A stretch of DNA of 64,000 nt from Streptomyces canus (GTDB lineage: Bacteria; Actinomycetota; Actinomycetes; Streptomycetales; Streptomycetaceae), in the NCBI RefSeq assembly GCF_041435015.1, contig NZ_CP107989.1:8370001-8434000 (forward strand). Reading direction: 5' to 3'. Below the pieces are notes generated by a model that ran no database searches, was not told the DNA's origin, and saw only the letters and a program-made list of their open reading frames with translations. Position 1 is the first letter of the stretch, and every line of letters starts with the position of its first letter. Below are positions 25,983 through 35,155 of this stretch, in pieces. Made by a program: the position numbers and the translations under genes.

Positions 25983-27203
25983 ATGACACTCTCACCCGCA
26001 CGTGTGCCCGCGACCGGCGTCCGCCGGCTGACGACCACGCTGTACGGCTACGCGTTCCTCGACGATCTCGTCCTGCTCTACCCGGTGTACGCGCTGCTGT
26101 TCGCCGACACCGGCCTGCCGCTCTGGCAGATCTCCTCACTGTTCGCCCTGTGGTCGATCACGGCCGTCGTCCTCGAGGTGCCCTCCGGCGCCTGGGCCGA
26201 CACCGTCTCGCGCCGCAGGCTGCTGTGGATCGGCCCGCTGCTCACGGCCGTCGGCTTCACGCTGTGGGTGACCATCCCGTCGTACGGGGCCTTCGCGGTG
26301 GGCTTCATGCTGTGGGGTGCCGGCGGCGCGCTCGGCTCGGGTGCGCTGGAAGCCCTCGTGTACGACGAGCTGGAGCGACTCGGGGGCGCCGAGCGGTACG
26401 CGCGCGTGATGGGGCGGGCCCGGGCGGCCCGGCTGCTGGCCACCGTCGTGGCGATGGGCCTCGCCGGACCGGTCCTCGCACTGGGCGGTTACGAGGCCGT
26501 GGGCGCCGCGAGTGTCCTGGCCTGTCTGCTGGCCGCGGTGACGGCGACCCGGCTGCCGGAACACCGGGTACCGGCCGAGAAGGGGAGCACGCGCTGGGCG
26601 GCGACCCTGCGGGCCGGTGTCGCCGAGGCTCGTGGGGACCGGACCGTCCGGGGCGCCCTGCTGCTCGTCCCGGCCGTCGCCGCGGTGTGGGGCGCGCTCG
26701 ACGAGTACGTCTCGCTGCTGATCCGCGACCTCGGCGTGGCCGACGCGACCGTGCCCTATCTGGTCCTGCTGGTCTGGGCGATCGTCACCGTCGGCAGCCT
26801 GTTCGCCGGGCCGGCCGAGCGCCTGGGCACCCGGGGCCTCGCCGCCATGATCGCGGGCTCCGCACTCGCCCTCGCCATGGGCGCCGGGGTCCGCACCCCC
26901 GCCGGCATCGTTCTCGTGGGCCTCGCCTTCGCGGGCTTCCAGCTGGCCGAGGTGCTCGCCGACGTCAGGCTCCAGCACCGCATCGACGACGCCCGCCGGG
27001 CCACGCTGACCTCGGTGGCGAGCCTGGGCACGGAACTGGTCACGGTCGCCGTGTTCGGTGCGTACACCCTGCTCGGGGCGTCCCTGGCGCACAGCACGGT
27101 GTTCGTGATCCTCTCGGTGCCGTATCTGGTGACGGCGCTGGTGCTGGGCCGGGGCGGCGGCGCACGCAACGAATCGCCGGGGGGCCGCCCGCGCACGCAA
27201 TGA
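25983..27203 (+). CDS. MFS transporter
   Basis: The roughly 406-residue protein has about 12 hydrophobic segments. The loop between helices 2 and 3 reads VPSGAWADTVSRRRLLWIGP, the major facilitator motif A region. ATG 25983 begins MTLSPARVPATG. It follows the HAD-EEP gene by 105 bp and may be a separate unit. The substrate is unknown; drug or metabolite export is likely. Confidence 0.87.
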   Translation: MTLSPARVPATGVRRLTTTLYGYAFLDDLVLLYPVYALLFADTGLPLWQISSLFALWSITAVVLEVPSGAWADTVSRRRLLWIGPLLTAVGFTLWVTIPSYGAFAVGFMLWGAGGALGSGALEALVYDELERLGGAERYARVMGRARAARLLATVVAMGLAGPVLALGGYEAVGAASVLACLLAAVTATRLPEHRVPAEKGSTRWAATLRAGVAEARGDRTVRGALLLVPAVAAVWGALDEYVSLLIRDLGVADATVPYLVLLVWAIVTVGSLFAGPAERLGTRGLAAMIAGSALALAMGAGVRTPAGIVLVGLAFAGFQLAEVLADVRLQHRIDDARRATLTSVASLGTELVTVAVFGAYTLLGASLAHSTVFVILSVPYLVTALVLGRGGGARNESPGGRPRTQ

Positions 27204-27320
27204 AACGCTTACCGGCGCGCAACGGCTCCTCCTTGTCCGCCCTGGTGAGCCGCCCGTACCGTCTAGGTGGCCCCTCTCTGTGGCCCCCACGACCACCTTC
27301 CGCCCCGGTGAGGATCACGC

Positions 27321-28109
27321 ATGCGCACCGCCCTGCTCCAGAGCTCCGGCCGCCCCGGCTCCGTCGAGGGGAACCTCAAGGTCCTCGACGAGGCCGCGGG
27401 CCGGGCCGCCGCCGCGGGCGCCGCGCTGCTGGCCGCGCCGGAGATGTTCCTCACCGGGTACGCGATCGGCGACGACATCGCCCGCCTCGCCGAACCGGCC
27501 GACGGCGACTCCGCGGACACGGTCGCGGAGATCGCCGAGCGGCACGGGATCGCGATCGCGTACGGCTATCCCGAACGTGTCTCCCACGCGGTTCACAACT
27601 CCGCCCAGCTGATCTCCGCCGACGGTGTCCGTCTCGCGAACTATCGCAAGACCCACCTCTTCGGCTGCTTCGAGCGCGACCACTTCGAGCCCGGTGAACA
27701 GCCGGTGATCCAGGCGGAGCTGGGCGGACTCACCGTCGGCCTCATGATCTGCTACGACGTCGAGTTCCCGGAGAACGTCCGCGCCCACGCCCTCGCCGGT
27801 ACCGACCTCCTCCTCGTGCCGACGGCCCAGATGCACCCGTTCCAGTTCGTCGCCGAGTCCCTCGTGCCGGTGCGGGCCTGGGAGAGCCAGATGTACGTCG
27901 CCTACGTCAACCGGGTCGGCCAGGAAGGGGAGTTCGAGTTCGTCGGGCTCTCCACGCTGGCCGGCCCCGACGGGGTGGCCCGGGCCCGCGCCGGACACGG
28001 CGAGGAGCTGGTGTTCGCCGACGCCGACGCCGCCCTGCTGGCCGACTCCCGTGCGGCGAACCCGTATCTGACGGACCGCCGGCCCGGCCTCTACAGGTCC
28101 CTCGTCTGA
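27321..28109 (+). CDS. Carbon-nitrogen hydrolase (nitrilase superfamily amidase)
   Basis: The 262-residue protein has the full Glu-Lys-Cys triad: E41 in LAAPEMFLTGY, K110 in ANYRKTHLFG and C144 in LMICYDVEFPEN. It belongs to the aliphatic amidase/carbamylase/omega-amidase part of the nitrilase superfamily and hydrolyses an amide to an acid and ammonia. The flavin monooxygenase gene starts 40 bp downstream on the same strand, which suggests that the amidase acts on the amide the flavoenzyme makes. Confidence 0.9.
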   Translation: MRTALLQSSGRPGSVEGNLKVLDEAAGRAAAAGAALLAAPEMFLTGYAIGDDIARLAEPADGDSADTVAEIAERHGIAIAYGYPERVSHAVHNSAQLISADGVRLANYRKTHLFGCFERDHFEPGEQPVIQAELGGLTVGLMICYDVEFPENVRAHALAGTDLLLVPTAQMHPFQFVAESLVPVRAWESQMYVAYVNRVGQEGEFEFVGLSTLAGPDGVARARAGHGEELVFADADAALLADSRAANPYLTDRRPGLYRSLV

Positions 28110-28149
28110 CGTCCGAACCACCCTCATCGCTTCAAGGAGTCCGTACCCC

Positions 28150-29850
28150 ATGACGTCCACCGTGCCCAACGCCGTCGAGCACGCAGACGCGCAGCAGCCG
28201 CCGATCACCATGTTCGGGCCGGACTTCCCGTACGCCTACGACGACTTCCTCGCCCACCCGGCGGGCCTCGGTCAGATACCGGCGACCGAGCACGGCACCG
28301 AGGTCGCGGTGATCGGCGGCGGTCTCTCCGGCATCGTGGCCGCGTACGAGCTGATGAAGATGGGCCTCAGGCCGGTGGTGTACGAGGCCGACCGGATCGG
28401 CGGGCGGCTGCGGACCGTCGGCTTCGACGGCCAGGGCACCCAGGGACTCACCGCCGAGATGGGCGCGATGCGCTTCCCGCCCTCCTCGACGGCGCTCCAG
28501 CACTACATCGACCTCGTCGGCCTGGAGACCCGTCCCTTCCCCAACCCCCTCGCGGAGGCGACCCCTTCGACGGTCGTCGACCTCAAGGGCGAGTCCCACT
28601 ACGCCGAGACGATCGCCGATCTCCCGCAGGTCTACCGCGATGTCGCCGAGGCCTGGAACAGGTGCCTCGAAGAGGGCGCCGACTTCACCGACATGAACCG
28701 GGCCCTGCGCGAGCGGGACGTGCCGCGCATCCGCGAGATCTGGGCACGGCTCGTCGAGAAGCTCGACAACCAGACCTTCTACGGATTCCTCTGCGACTCG
28801 GAGGCGTTCAGGTCCTTCCGCCACCGCGAGATCTTCGGGCAGGTCGGCTTCGGCACCGGCGGCTGGGACACCGACTTCCCCAACTCCATCCTGGAGATCC
28901 TGCGCGTCGTCTACACCGAGGCCGACGACCACCACCGGGGGATCGTGGGGGGTTCCCAGCAGCTGCCGCTCAGGCTGTGGGAGCGCGAGCCGGAGAAGAT
29001 CGTGCACTGGGCCCAGGGCACCTCGCTCGCGGCACTGCACCAGGGTGGCGAGCCCCGCCCGGCGGTCACCCGCCTGCACCGCACGGCCGGCAACCGGATC
29101 ACCGTGACGGACGCGCGAGGAGACATCCGCACCTATGCGGCGGCGATCTTCACCGCCCAGTCCTGGATGCTGCTGTCGAAGATCGCATGCGACGACTCGC
29201 TCTTCCCGATCGACCACTGGACGGCGATCGAGCGCACCCACTACATGGAGTCCAGCAAGCTGTTCGTGCCCGTCGACCGGCCGTTCTGGCTCGACAAGGA
29301 CGAGGAAACCGGGCGTGACGTCATGTCGATGACGCTCACCGACCGGATGACGCGCGGGACTTACCTCCTCGACGACGGTCCCGACAAGCCCGCCGTCATC
29401 TGCCTCTCCTACACCTGGTGCGACGACAGCCTGAAGTGGCTCCCGCTGTCCGCGAACGAGCGGATGGAGGTCATGCTGAAGTCGCTCGGCGAGATCTATC
29501 CCAAGGTCGACATCAGGAAGCACGTCATCGGCAACCCGGTGACCGTCTCCTGGGAGAACGAGCCCTACTTCATGGGCGCGTTCAAGGCCAACCTGCCCGG
29601 CCACTACCGCTACCAGCGGCGCCTGTTCACGCACTTCATGCAGGACCGGCTGCCCGAGGACAAGCGGGGCGTCTTCCTCGCCGGCGACGACATCTCCTGG
29701 ACGGCCGGCTGGGCCGAGGGCGCGATCCAGACCGCGCTGAACGCGGTCTGGGGCGTCATGCACCACTTCGGCGGCGAGACCGACGCGACCAACCCGGGTC
29801 CGGGGGACGTGTACGAGGAGATCGCGCCGGTCGAGCTTCCCGAGGACTAG
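28150..29850 (+). CDS. Flavin monoamine oxidase / tryptophan 2-monooxygenase-like enzyme
   Basis: The 566-residue flavoprotein has the Rossmann motif VAVIGGGLSGIVAAYELMK (about 50-68), the GG doublet in RIGGRLRT, EMGAMRFPPSS and the C-terminal FAD motif FLAGDDISWTAGWAEGAIQ. The size and the GAMRFP segment are closer to bacterial tryptophan or phenylalanine 2-monooxygenases, which convert an amino acid to an amide by oxidative decarboxylation, than to simple amine oxidases. The upstream amidase supports an amide product. Substrate specificity cannot be read from sequence. Confidence 0.85.
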   Translation: MTSTVPNAVEHADAQQPPITMFGPDFPYAYDDFLAHPAGLGQIPATEHGTEVAVIGGGLSGIVAAYELMKMGLRPVVYEADRIGGRLRTVGFDGQGTQGLTAEMGAMRFPPSSTALQHYIDLVGLETRPFPNPLAEATPSTVVDLKGESHYAETIADLPQVYRDVAEAWNRCLEEGADFTDMNRALRERDVPRIREIWARLVEKLDNQTFYGFLCDSEAFRSFRHREIFGQVGFGTGGWDTDFPNSILEILRVVYTEADDHHRGIVGGSQQLPLRLWEREPEKIVHWAQGTSLAALHQGGEPRPAVTRLHRTAGNRITVTDARGDIRTYAAAIFTAQSWMLLSKIACDDSLFPIDHWTAIERTHYMESSKLFVPVDRPFWLDKDEETGRDVMSMTLTDRMTRGTYLLDDGPDKPAVICLSYTWCDDSLKWLPLSANERMEVMLKSLGEIYPKVDIRKHVIGNPVTVSWENEPYFMGAFKANLPGHYRYQRRLFTHFMQDRLPEDKRGVFLAGDDISWTAGWAEGAIQTALNAVWGVMHHFGGETDATNPGPGDVYEEIAPVELPED

Positions 29851-29881
29851 CGCCGAGGCACGGGATCCCGACGGCACGCGC

Positions 29882-30028
29882 CTACTCGTACAGCTCGGCG
29901 GCGAGGTCACGCAACTGACGCCACTCCTCGGCGAGTTGCCGATGCCCGACCAGGACGTTGGGCATCCAGCCGTCGGCCCGGTCGACCGGCCGGAGCATCG
30001 CCTTCCTGTTGTAGGAGGGCAGTAGGAC
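29882..30028 (-). pseudogene. Possible C-terminal remnant of an F420-dependent LLM-class oxidoreductase
   Basis: A 48-codon open stretch ends in TAG and reads LLPSYNRKAMLRPVDRADGW followed by MPN, then a helix LAEEWRQLRDLAAE. The ADGWMP motif and the following helix are typical of the C-terminal part of luciferase-like F420 enzymes. Nothing upstream in any frame continues the domain, so it appears to be a stranded gene end. Confidence 0.4.
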
Positions 30029-30116
30029 GGATCGGCTACGAGGATGTGCGCTCCATTGCGTCGGGTCGCATCGAGCGGTTCACCGGCCAACGTAAGCCGG
30101 ACACACGTGAGGTGGT

Positions 30117-30803
30117 TCAGTCTGGCAGCGGAGTGAGCAGCATGCGTCCCGCGAATCCCACCGCCGTGTCCAGGCGCTGGGTGAACTCCTCGGCCACGTC
30201 GGGCAGTCCGCGCAGCGCCCACAGGGCCCGTGCCGCGGTCCAGGTGGCCTCGCGGGCGCGCTCCAGGCTCCAGGCGCCGAGCAGATGGGTGAGCGGATCG
30301 GCGATCTGCAGCAGGTCGGGGCCCGGCATCAGATCTTCGCGGATGCGCTCCTCCAGCGAGACGAGGAGATCACCCACGCGGTCGAACTCGTCCTCCACGT
30401 CGGCGGGTTCGCAGTCGAGGCTACGACAGGTGTCCACGACGGCGAGCGCCAGGTCGTGGCCGATGTGCGCGTTGATGCCCGCGAGCGCGAACTGCAGTGG
30501 TCGTACGCCGGGATGACGGCGGAACTGGAACAGGGGCCGCCAGCAGGCCGGCGGACGGCGTTCGCGGGCGACCGCGTCCACCGCCGCGAGATAGCGCTCC
30601 GCGAACCGCACGTCCAGCGTGATCGCGGCCCGGGCGTCCGCGAACCGGCCTCCGTCGACGCACCGGTCGACCGCCTCGGTGACGGCGAGGTAGACACGGT
30701 TGAAGACCGCTACGCCGTCCCGGTCCGGCAGGTCCTCCTCCAGGGCGCGCATACGGGAGACGACCGCGTCGAGGGGAGTGGTGAACTGTTCCAATTGCGC
30801 CAT
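30117..30803 (-). CDS. DUF5995-family protein
   Basis: The 228-residue mainly helical protein has FNRVYLAVTEAVDR near residues 34-47, and the conserved polar segment FALAGINAHIGHDLALAVVD containing histidines that could bind metal. I recognise it as DUF5995, common in actinobacteria, without a known role. It diverges from the GH6 gene over about 100 bp. Confidence 0.8.
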   Translation of the reverse strand: MAQLEQFTTPLDAVVSRMRALEEDLPDRDGVAVFNRVYLAVTEAVDRCVDGGRFADARAAITLDVRFAERYLAAVDAVARERRPPACWRPLFQFRRHPGVRPLQFALAGINAHIGHDLALAVVDTCRSLDCEPADVEDEFDRVGDLLVSLEERIREDLMPGPDLLQIADPLTHLLGAWSLERAREATWTAARALWALRGLPDVAEEFTQRLDTAVGFAGRMLLTPLPD

Positions 30804-30901
30804 AGCGGCAGGGTCCCAGTCCTAGGGTGGCCGGAGTACCGGCGGGCCCGACGCTTCCCCAGAACGGGGGAACATTCCCTGCCGTGCGAGGGGGCGACAG
30901 G

Positions 30902-32104
30902 GTGTCAGGCCTACGTGCCCAGCGGCTGGCCGCGCGCCGGGCCGCGCGCAGGCGCGCCATGGGCCGCGGCGCGATGGTCGCGGCGGCCTCCGTGGTGGTC
31001 GCCGTCGGCACCGCGACCGGGATGCTCTCCGCGCTCGGCGACCGGGGCGGCTCCGACGAGGCGCGGCCGGGGCTCGTCAGCGGCTCCCCGAGCCCGGACT
31101 CGACGCCCGTCCTACCGTCGGCGTCCGAGCCGGCCCCTCCCTCCGCCTCCGCCCCTGCCTCGCCCTCGGCGAAGGTGAGCGCGTCCCCGTCCCCCGAGAA
31201 GGCGAGCCCCGGTTACGGGAAGACCCGGACCAGCACCGCCACCCGCCTCTACCGCTACCCCTCCTCCCAGGTGCTCGACTGGGTGCAGGACAATCCGCGC
31301 GACCGGCGTGCCTATGTCATAGAGTCCCGCATCGCCGACCGGCCGGCCGCCGTCTGGTTCGCCGACTACGCCCCGGCGACCATCACCTCCAGGGTCCGCG
31401 CGGTCACGTCGGGAGGTGCCGCGCACGACCGGGTCCCGGTGGTCGTGGCGTACGCGATCCCTGACCGTGACTGCGGCGGCGCCTCCCAGGGCGGGGCGCC
31501 GGACCTCGGGGCGTACGACGCCTGGATCGACAGGTTCGCCGCCGGGCTCGGCTCCGGCGAGGTCGTCGTGGTCCTGGAGCCCGACTCGATCGCCCAGTCG
31601 GAGTGCCTCCCGGCCGCTCGAAGGGCAGACCGCTTCGCCTCGCTGGCCCGCGCGGGCCGGGTCCTGAAGGCCGCGAACCCCGAGGCACGCGTCTACTACG
31701 ACGCCGGTCACTCCGGCTGGCGTCCGGCGGCCGAGCAGGCGGCCCTGCTGAAGCAGGCGGGCGCAGCCTCGGCCGCCTCCTCCGACGGGATCTTCAGCAA
31801 TGTCTCCAACTTCCACACCACGGCTGCCGAGATCGCCTACGACCGCCAGATCCTCGACGCCCTGGACGGACCGCCCGGCCTGGGCGCCGTCATCGACACC
31901 AGCCGCAACGGCAACGGTGCGCCGCCCGGCGGCGAGTGGTGCGACCCGCCCGGCCGGAAGATCGGTCGGGCACCGACTCTGGACACCGGCGAGCCGAGGA
32001 TCGACGCCTATCTGTGGGTGAAGCTCCCGGGGGAATCGGACGGCTGCAAGGGGACACCGGGCACGTTCAGCCCGTCGTACGCCTATGAGCTGGCCTCGCC
32101 CTAG
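30902..32104 (+). CDS. Glycoside hydrolase family 6 (secreted endoglucanase/cellobiohydrolase)
   Basis: About 400 residues: a basic N-terminus with one membrane helix (AMVAAASVVVAVGTATGMLS), a Ser/Pro-rich linker to about residue 105, then a GH6 domain. Catalytic-region motifs are VVVAYAIPDRDCGGASQGG and VVVLEPDSIAQ, with later FSNVSNFHTT and VIDTSRNGNG. It hydrolyses beta-1,4-glucan outside the cell, possibly held at the membrane by the uncleaved helix. No cellulose-binding module is visible. GTG 30902 follows a G-rich ribosome site. Confidence 0.9.
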   Translation: MSGLRAQRLAARRAARRRAMGRGAMVAAASVVVAVGTATGMLSALGDRGGSDEARPGLVSGSPSPDSTPVLPSASEPAPPSASAPASPSAKVSASPSPEKASPGYGKTRTSTATRLYRYPSSQVLDWVQDNPRDRRAYVIESRIADRPAAVWFADYAPATITSRVRAVTSGGAAHDRVPVVVAYAIPDRDCGGASQGGAPDLGAYDAWIDRFAAGLGSGEVVVVLEPDSIAQSECLPAARRADRFASLARAGRVLKAANPEARVYYDAGHSGWRPAAEQAALLKQAGAASAASSDGIFSNVSNFHTTAAEIAYDRQILDALDGPPGLGAVIDTSRNGNGAPPGGEWCDPPGRKIGRAPTLDTGEPRIDAYLWVKLPGESDGCKGTPGTFSPSYAYELASP

Positions 32105-32114
32105 AGCTACGGCT

Positions 32115-33326
32115 TCAGGACTGCCGGTCGGGAACTGCCGCGGCCGTGGGGCTCAGCTTCGGGCGGTCGCGGTCTCCGGCGCGCAGGACGCCCGCGAAGG
32201 CGACGAGGCCCCCGGCCAGGACGGTCACCAGGACGAAGGAGACCGTCAGGTTGGTGGCCTGGGCCACCCCGCCCAGCAGGCTCGGCGCGATGAGCCCCGA
32301 GGTGTAGGTGATGGTCGCGACGCCCGCGATGGCCTGGCTCGGATTGGGCCCGCTGCGCCCCGCCGCCGCGAAGCACAGTGGCACGACCACCGCGATGCCG
32401 AGACCCATCAGGGCGAAGCCGGTCATGGCCACCGCCGGATGGTTCGCGACGACGATGAGCAGCCCGCCGCCGGCGGCCAGGACACCGCCCAGGCGGACCG
32501 TGCGGACCGACCCGAAGCGGTTGACCACGGCGTCGCCCGCGATCCGGGCCACCGCCATGGTGAGCATGAAGCCGGTCGTGCAGGCGGCGGCGAGTCCTGC
32601 CGAGGAGTCCAGCCGGTCCTTGAGATACACGGCGGACCAGTCCAGGCTCGCCCCCTCCGCGAACACCGCGCAGAAACCGACCGTACCGATCAACAGGGCC
32701 GACTTCGGGGGCAGCGCGAACCGGGGCGGCGGCTCCTCGTCCGCACCGGCCTGCACGTCGAGGACCCACCGGCAGGCCAGCACACCGAGCACGGTGAGGC
32801 AGGCCGTCGCCAGCGCGAAGTGCACGCGCGCGTCCGCGCCCAGATGCGCGGCGAGCGTGCCGCCCGCCGAGCCGACAAGCGCACCCGCGCTCCACATGCC
32901 GTGCAACCCGGACATGATCGACTTGCCCAGCAGGTTCTCCACCTCGACACCCAGCGCGTTCATGACCACGTCGGCCATACCGGCGCTCGCGCCGTACACG
33001 AACATCGCCAGGCACAAGGTGTAGAGGTTGGGCGCGAGCGCGGGCAGAACGAGGGACAGCGTCCACAGCACGATCAGCCCGCGCAGGGCCGTCCGGCTGC
33101 CGAAGCGGTGGCTGACCCGGGCCGCCAACGGCATCGCGCAGGACGCGCCGAACGCCGTGAAGGCCAGGGCGAAGCCCAGTTGACCCGCGCCGACCGAGGC
33201 ATGGTCCTGGATCCAGGGCACCCGCGTCGCGAACGAACCGGTCACGGCCCCGTGCACGGCGAACACGGCGGCCACGGCGTACCGGGCCCGCCGTACCTCT
33301 GCCGACGCGCGCACCACATCGCTCAT
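32115..33326 (-). CDS. MFS transporter, divergent from ROK regulator
   Basis: The 403-residue protein has 12 hydrophobic helices. The loop after helix 2 (ARVSHRFGSRTALRG) and the MSGLHGMWSAGALVGSAGG segment resemble sugar-type or fucose-permease-like major facilitators. It faces the ROK gene across a 113-bp region with a clear operator, so it is probably regulated by the ROK protein and may move the sensed sugar. It converges with the GH6 gene, 10 bp apart. Confidence 0.88.
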   Translation of the reverse strand: MSDVVRASAEVRRARYAVAAVFAVHGAVTGSFATRVPWIQDHASVGAGQLGFALAFTAFGASCAMPLAARVSHRFGSRTALRGLIVLWTLSLVLPALAPNLYTLCLAMFVYGASAGMADVVMNALGVEVENLLGKSIMSGLHGMWSAGALVGSAGGTLAAHLGADARVHFALATACLTVLGVLACRWVLDVQAGADEEPPPRFALPPKSALLIGTVGFCAVFAEGASLDWSAVYLKDRLDSSAGLAAACTTGFMLTMAVARIAGDAVVNRFGSVRTVRLGGVLAAGGGLLIVVANHPAVAMTGFALMGLGIAVVVPLCFAAAGRSGPNPSQAIAGVATITYTSGLIAPSLLGGVAQATNLTVSFVLVTVLAGGLVAFAGVLRAGDRDRPKLSPTAAAVPDRQS

Positions 33327-33374
33327 TGTCGGGCCCCTCCCCGGATCCTCGTCGTCCCGCTGCCGCCGCGTAAA

Positions 33375-33397
33375 CTATCAGGAACCCTGCCTGATAG
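33375..33397. promoter_or_regulatory. Putative ROK operator between MFS and ROK genes
   Basis: CTATCAGG (33375-33382) and CCTGATAG (33390-33397) are perfect 8-bp arms with a 7-bp spacer. The site lies 49 bp from the MFS start and 43 bp from the ROK start, placed to control both. Confidence 0.7.
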
Positions 33398-33439
33398 ATA
33401 GCGCACTTTCGGCACTGCGAATCTGAGAGGATTCCCGGC

Positions 33440-34612
33440 ATGCCCGCATCCCCGAGCACCGCCCGGGCCATCAACGACCGGCTCGCCCTGCGACTGCTCC
33501 AGCAGGAAGGCCCGCTGACGGCAGGGCAGTTGAAGCAGCTCACCGGACTGTCCCGGCCGAGCGTCGCCGACCTCGTCGAGCGCCTCGCCGCCGCCGGACT
33601 GATCGACGTGGTCGGGGAGTCGGGGGAGCAGCGCCGCGGCCCCAACGCCAGGCTGTACGGCATCGTCGCCGACCAGGCCCACCTCGCGGCTCTCGACGTG
33701 CGCACCGAGGGTGTCTCCGTCGTCGTCTCCGACCTGCTGGGTCGGGTGCTGGCCGAGGCGTCGGTGCCCATCGAAGGGGACATGGGGACCGGGCCCGCGG
33801 TCGAGCGGGCGGTCGCGCTGGTCGAGCGCGCGGCGAAGGAGGCGGGGGTGCCGGAACTCCATACCGTCGGCATCGGCGCTCCCGGCCTCATCGACCCGGT
33901 CACCGGCGAGCTCCGCGACTCCGGTGGCCTGCCCGAATGGCACCGGCGCCTGGTGCTGGCGTTGCAGGAGCGGCTCCCGAACACGCGCATCCACGTCGAG
34001 AACGAGACCAACCTCGCGGCGCTGGCGGAGCAGCGCGACGGGGCGGCCCGGGACCGGGACACCTTCGTCCTGCTGTGGCTCGGCCACGGCACGGGCGCGG
34101 CGGTCGTCCTGGACGGCATCCTGCGCCGGGGCGCGTCGGGCGGCACCGGGGAGATCGGTTTCCTGCCGGTGCCGGGGACGGTGGGACTGCCCTCCGCGGT
34201 GGACTGTGAGGGGGGCTTCCACTCCCTCGCGGGGTCGTCGGCGATCGTGAGACTGGCGGAGCGGCACGGGCCGGCGGTCGAGGTGGACGGGCACGAGCCT
34301 CCGGCCGCGCACGTGGTGCGGGAGGCGGTGGCCGACGGCTCGGCGGACTTCCTCGACGCCCTCGCGGACCGCCTGGCCATAGGGGTCGCGTCGGTCGTGG
34401 CCATTCTCGATCCGGGTTGCCTGGTCCTGGGCGGCGAGGTGGGCCGGGCCGGCGGGGCGGACCTCGCGGCACGGGTGGAAAGCCGGGTCCGCCGTATGTC
34501 ACCTCTGGCCACGGAGGTGAGAGCGAGCACGCTGGGCGGAGAAGCGGTCCTGCGAGGAGCCCTGCTCACGGCGAGAGACAGGGCTCAGGACGACTTGTTC
34601 GCACCGCGCTAG
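33440..34612 (+). CDS. ROK-family transcriptional regulator
   Basis: The 390-residue protein has an N-terminal winged helix (ALRLLQQEGPLTAGQLKQLT, then GLSRPSVADLVERLAAAGLI) and a C-terminal ROK domain with GIGAPGLID, NETNLAALAEQ and WLGHGTGAAVV. The usual ROK zinc motif with three closely spaced cysteines is replaced here by GLPSAVDCEGG, so zinc binding may be lost. Expected to bind a sugar and control the divergent MFS gene through the inverted repeat upstream. Confidence 0.9.
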   Translation: MPASPSTARAINDRLALRLLQQEGPLTAGQLKQLTGLSRPSVADLVERLAAAGLIDVVGESGEQRRGPNARLYGIVADQAHLAALDVRTEGVSVVVSDLLGRVLAEASVPIEGDMGTGPAVERAVALVERAAKEAGVPELHTVGIGAPGLIDPVTGELRDSGGLPEWHRRLVLALQERLPNTRIHVENETNLAALAEQRDGAARDRDTFVLLWLGHGTGAAVVLDGILRRGASGGTGEIGFLPVPGTVGLPSAVDCEGGFHSLAGSSAIVRLAERHGPAVEVDGHEPPAAHVVREAVADGSADFLDALADRLAIGVASVVAILDPGCLVLGGEVGRAGGADLAARVESRVRRMSPLATEVRASTLGGEAVLRGALLTARDRAQDDLFAPR

Positions 34613-34878
34613 GGTCGCGGGGCCCGCAGGTGGTGGCCCCCCAGGGGGAGGCCCGGCGGCGGGCAAGGGCCGTCGTCACCGCCGCCGGACCCGTCTCTAC
34701 GGGTGTCCACGCAAGGCGACCCTAAAAAGGACTAGACCAATAGTCAATGGATCTGCGCCATCCGCCACTTGGGAGTGCGGGCCTGAAATGTCCATCGGTA
34801 CTGTCTGTGAGCCACCCCACACCCTTCGCCCATATGGACGTCGATCAGGCGTGGCACACTGGCTCTGTACCAGAAGCA

Positions 34879-35005
34879 GCGCACTCCGGGGTCGGTGAAA
34901 GTCCGAACCGGCGGTTACAGTCCGCGACCCGACCGCTTCCAGCGGCCGGTTGACCAGGTGAAATTCCTGGACCGACGGTTAAAGTCCGGATGGGAGGCAG
35001 TGCGC
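34879..35005 (+). ncRNA. FMN riboswitch (RFN element)
   Basis: The closing stem P1 is GCGCACT (34879-34885) with AGTGCGC (34999-35005). Inside are the conserved RFN blocks CGGGGTCGGTGAAAGTCC, AACCGGCGGTTACAGTCC, CCAGGTGAAATTCCTGG, ACCGACGGTTAAAGTCCGGA and TGGGAGGCAG. FMN binding should switch off the rib operon that starts at 35156. A hairpin, CCGTCC-TTCG-GGACGG at 35041-35056, lies between the aptamer and ribE and is a candidate expression platform. Confidence 0.95.
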
Positions 35006-35040
35006 GGCGGGCGGGCATTCGTGCGCGCCGCCGTATCGGT

Positions 35041-35056
35041 CCGTCCTTCGGGACGG
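35041..35056 (+). promoter_or_regulatory. UUCG-capped hairpin in the riboswitch expression platform
   Basis: CCGTCC (35041-35046), TTCG loop and GGACGG (35051-35056). It is placed after the aptamer and 100 nt before the ribE start. No T-run follows. Confidence 0.5.
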
Positions 35057-35155
35057 GTGCGTCCGGCGTCGCCCCCGGTGTCCCTGCTCGTTTCATTCTG
35101 TCGTCATCGACAGCCCCGGAGTCCGTGCCCCCATGAGGCAGGGAGGACCCGGGAC

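Noticed and set aside
28132..30222. Long minus-strand frame opposite the monooxygenase
   Set aside because: Low-complexity His/Arg/Asp-rich composition expected from the complementary strand; no known fold.
30856..30873. TTCCCC/GGGGAA repeat upstream of the GH6 gene as a CebR operator
   Set aside because: It does not match the CebR palindrome TGGGAGCGCTCCCA and is short.
32107..34569. Long minus-strand frame covering the MFS and ROK genes
   Set aside because: It is a shadow of two well-supported genes in other frames and includes an intergenic operator.
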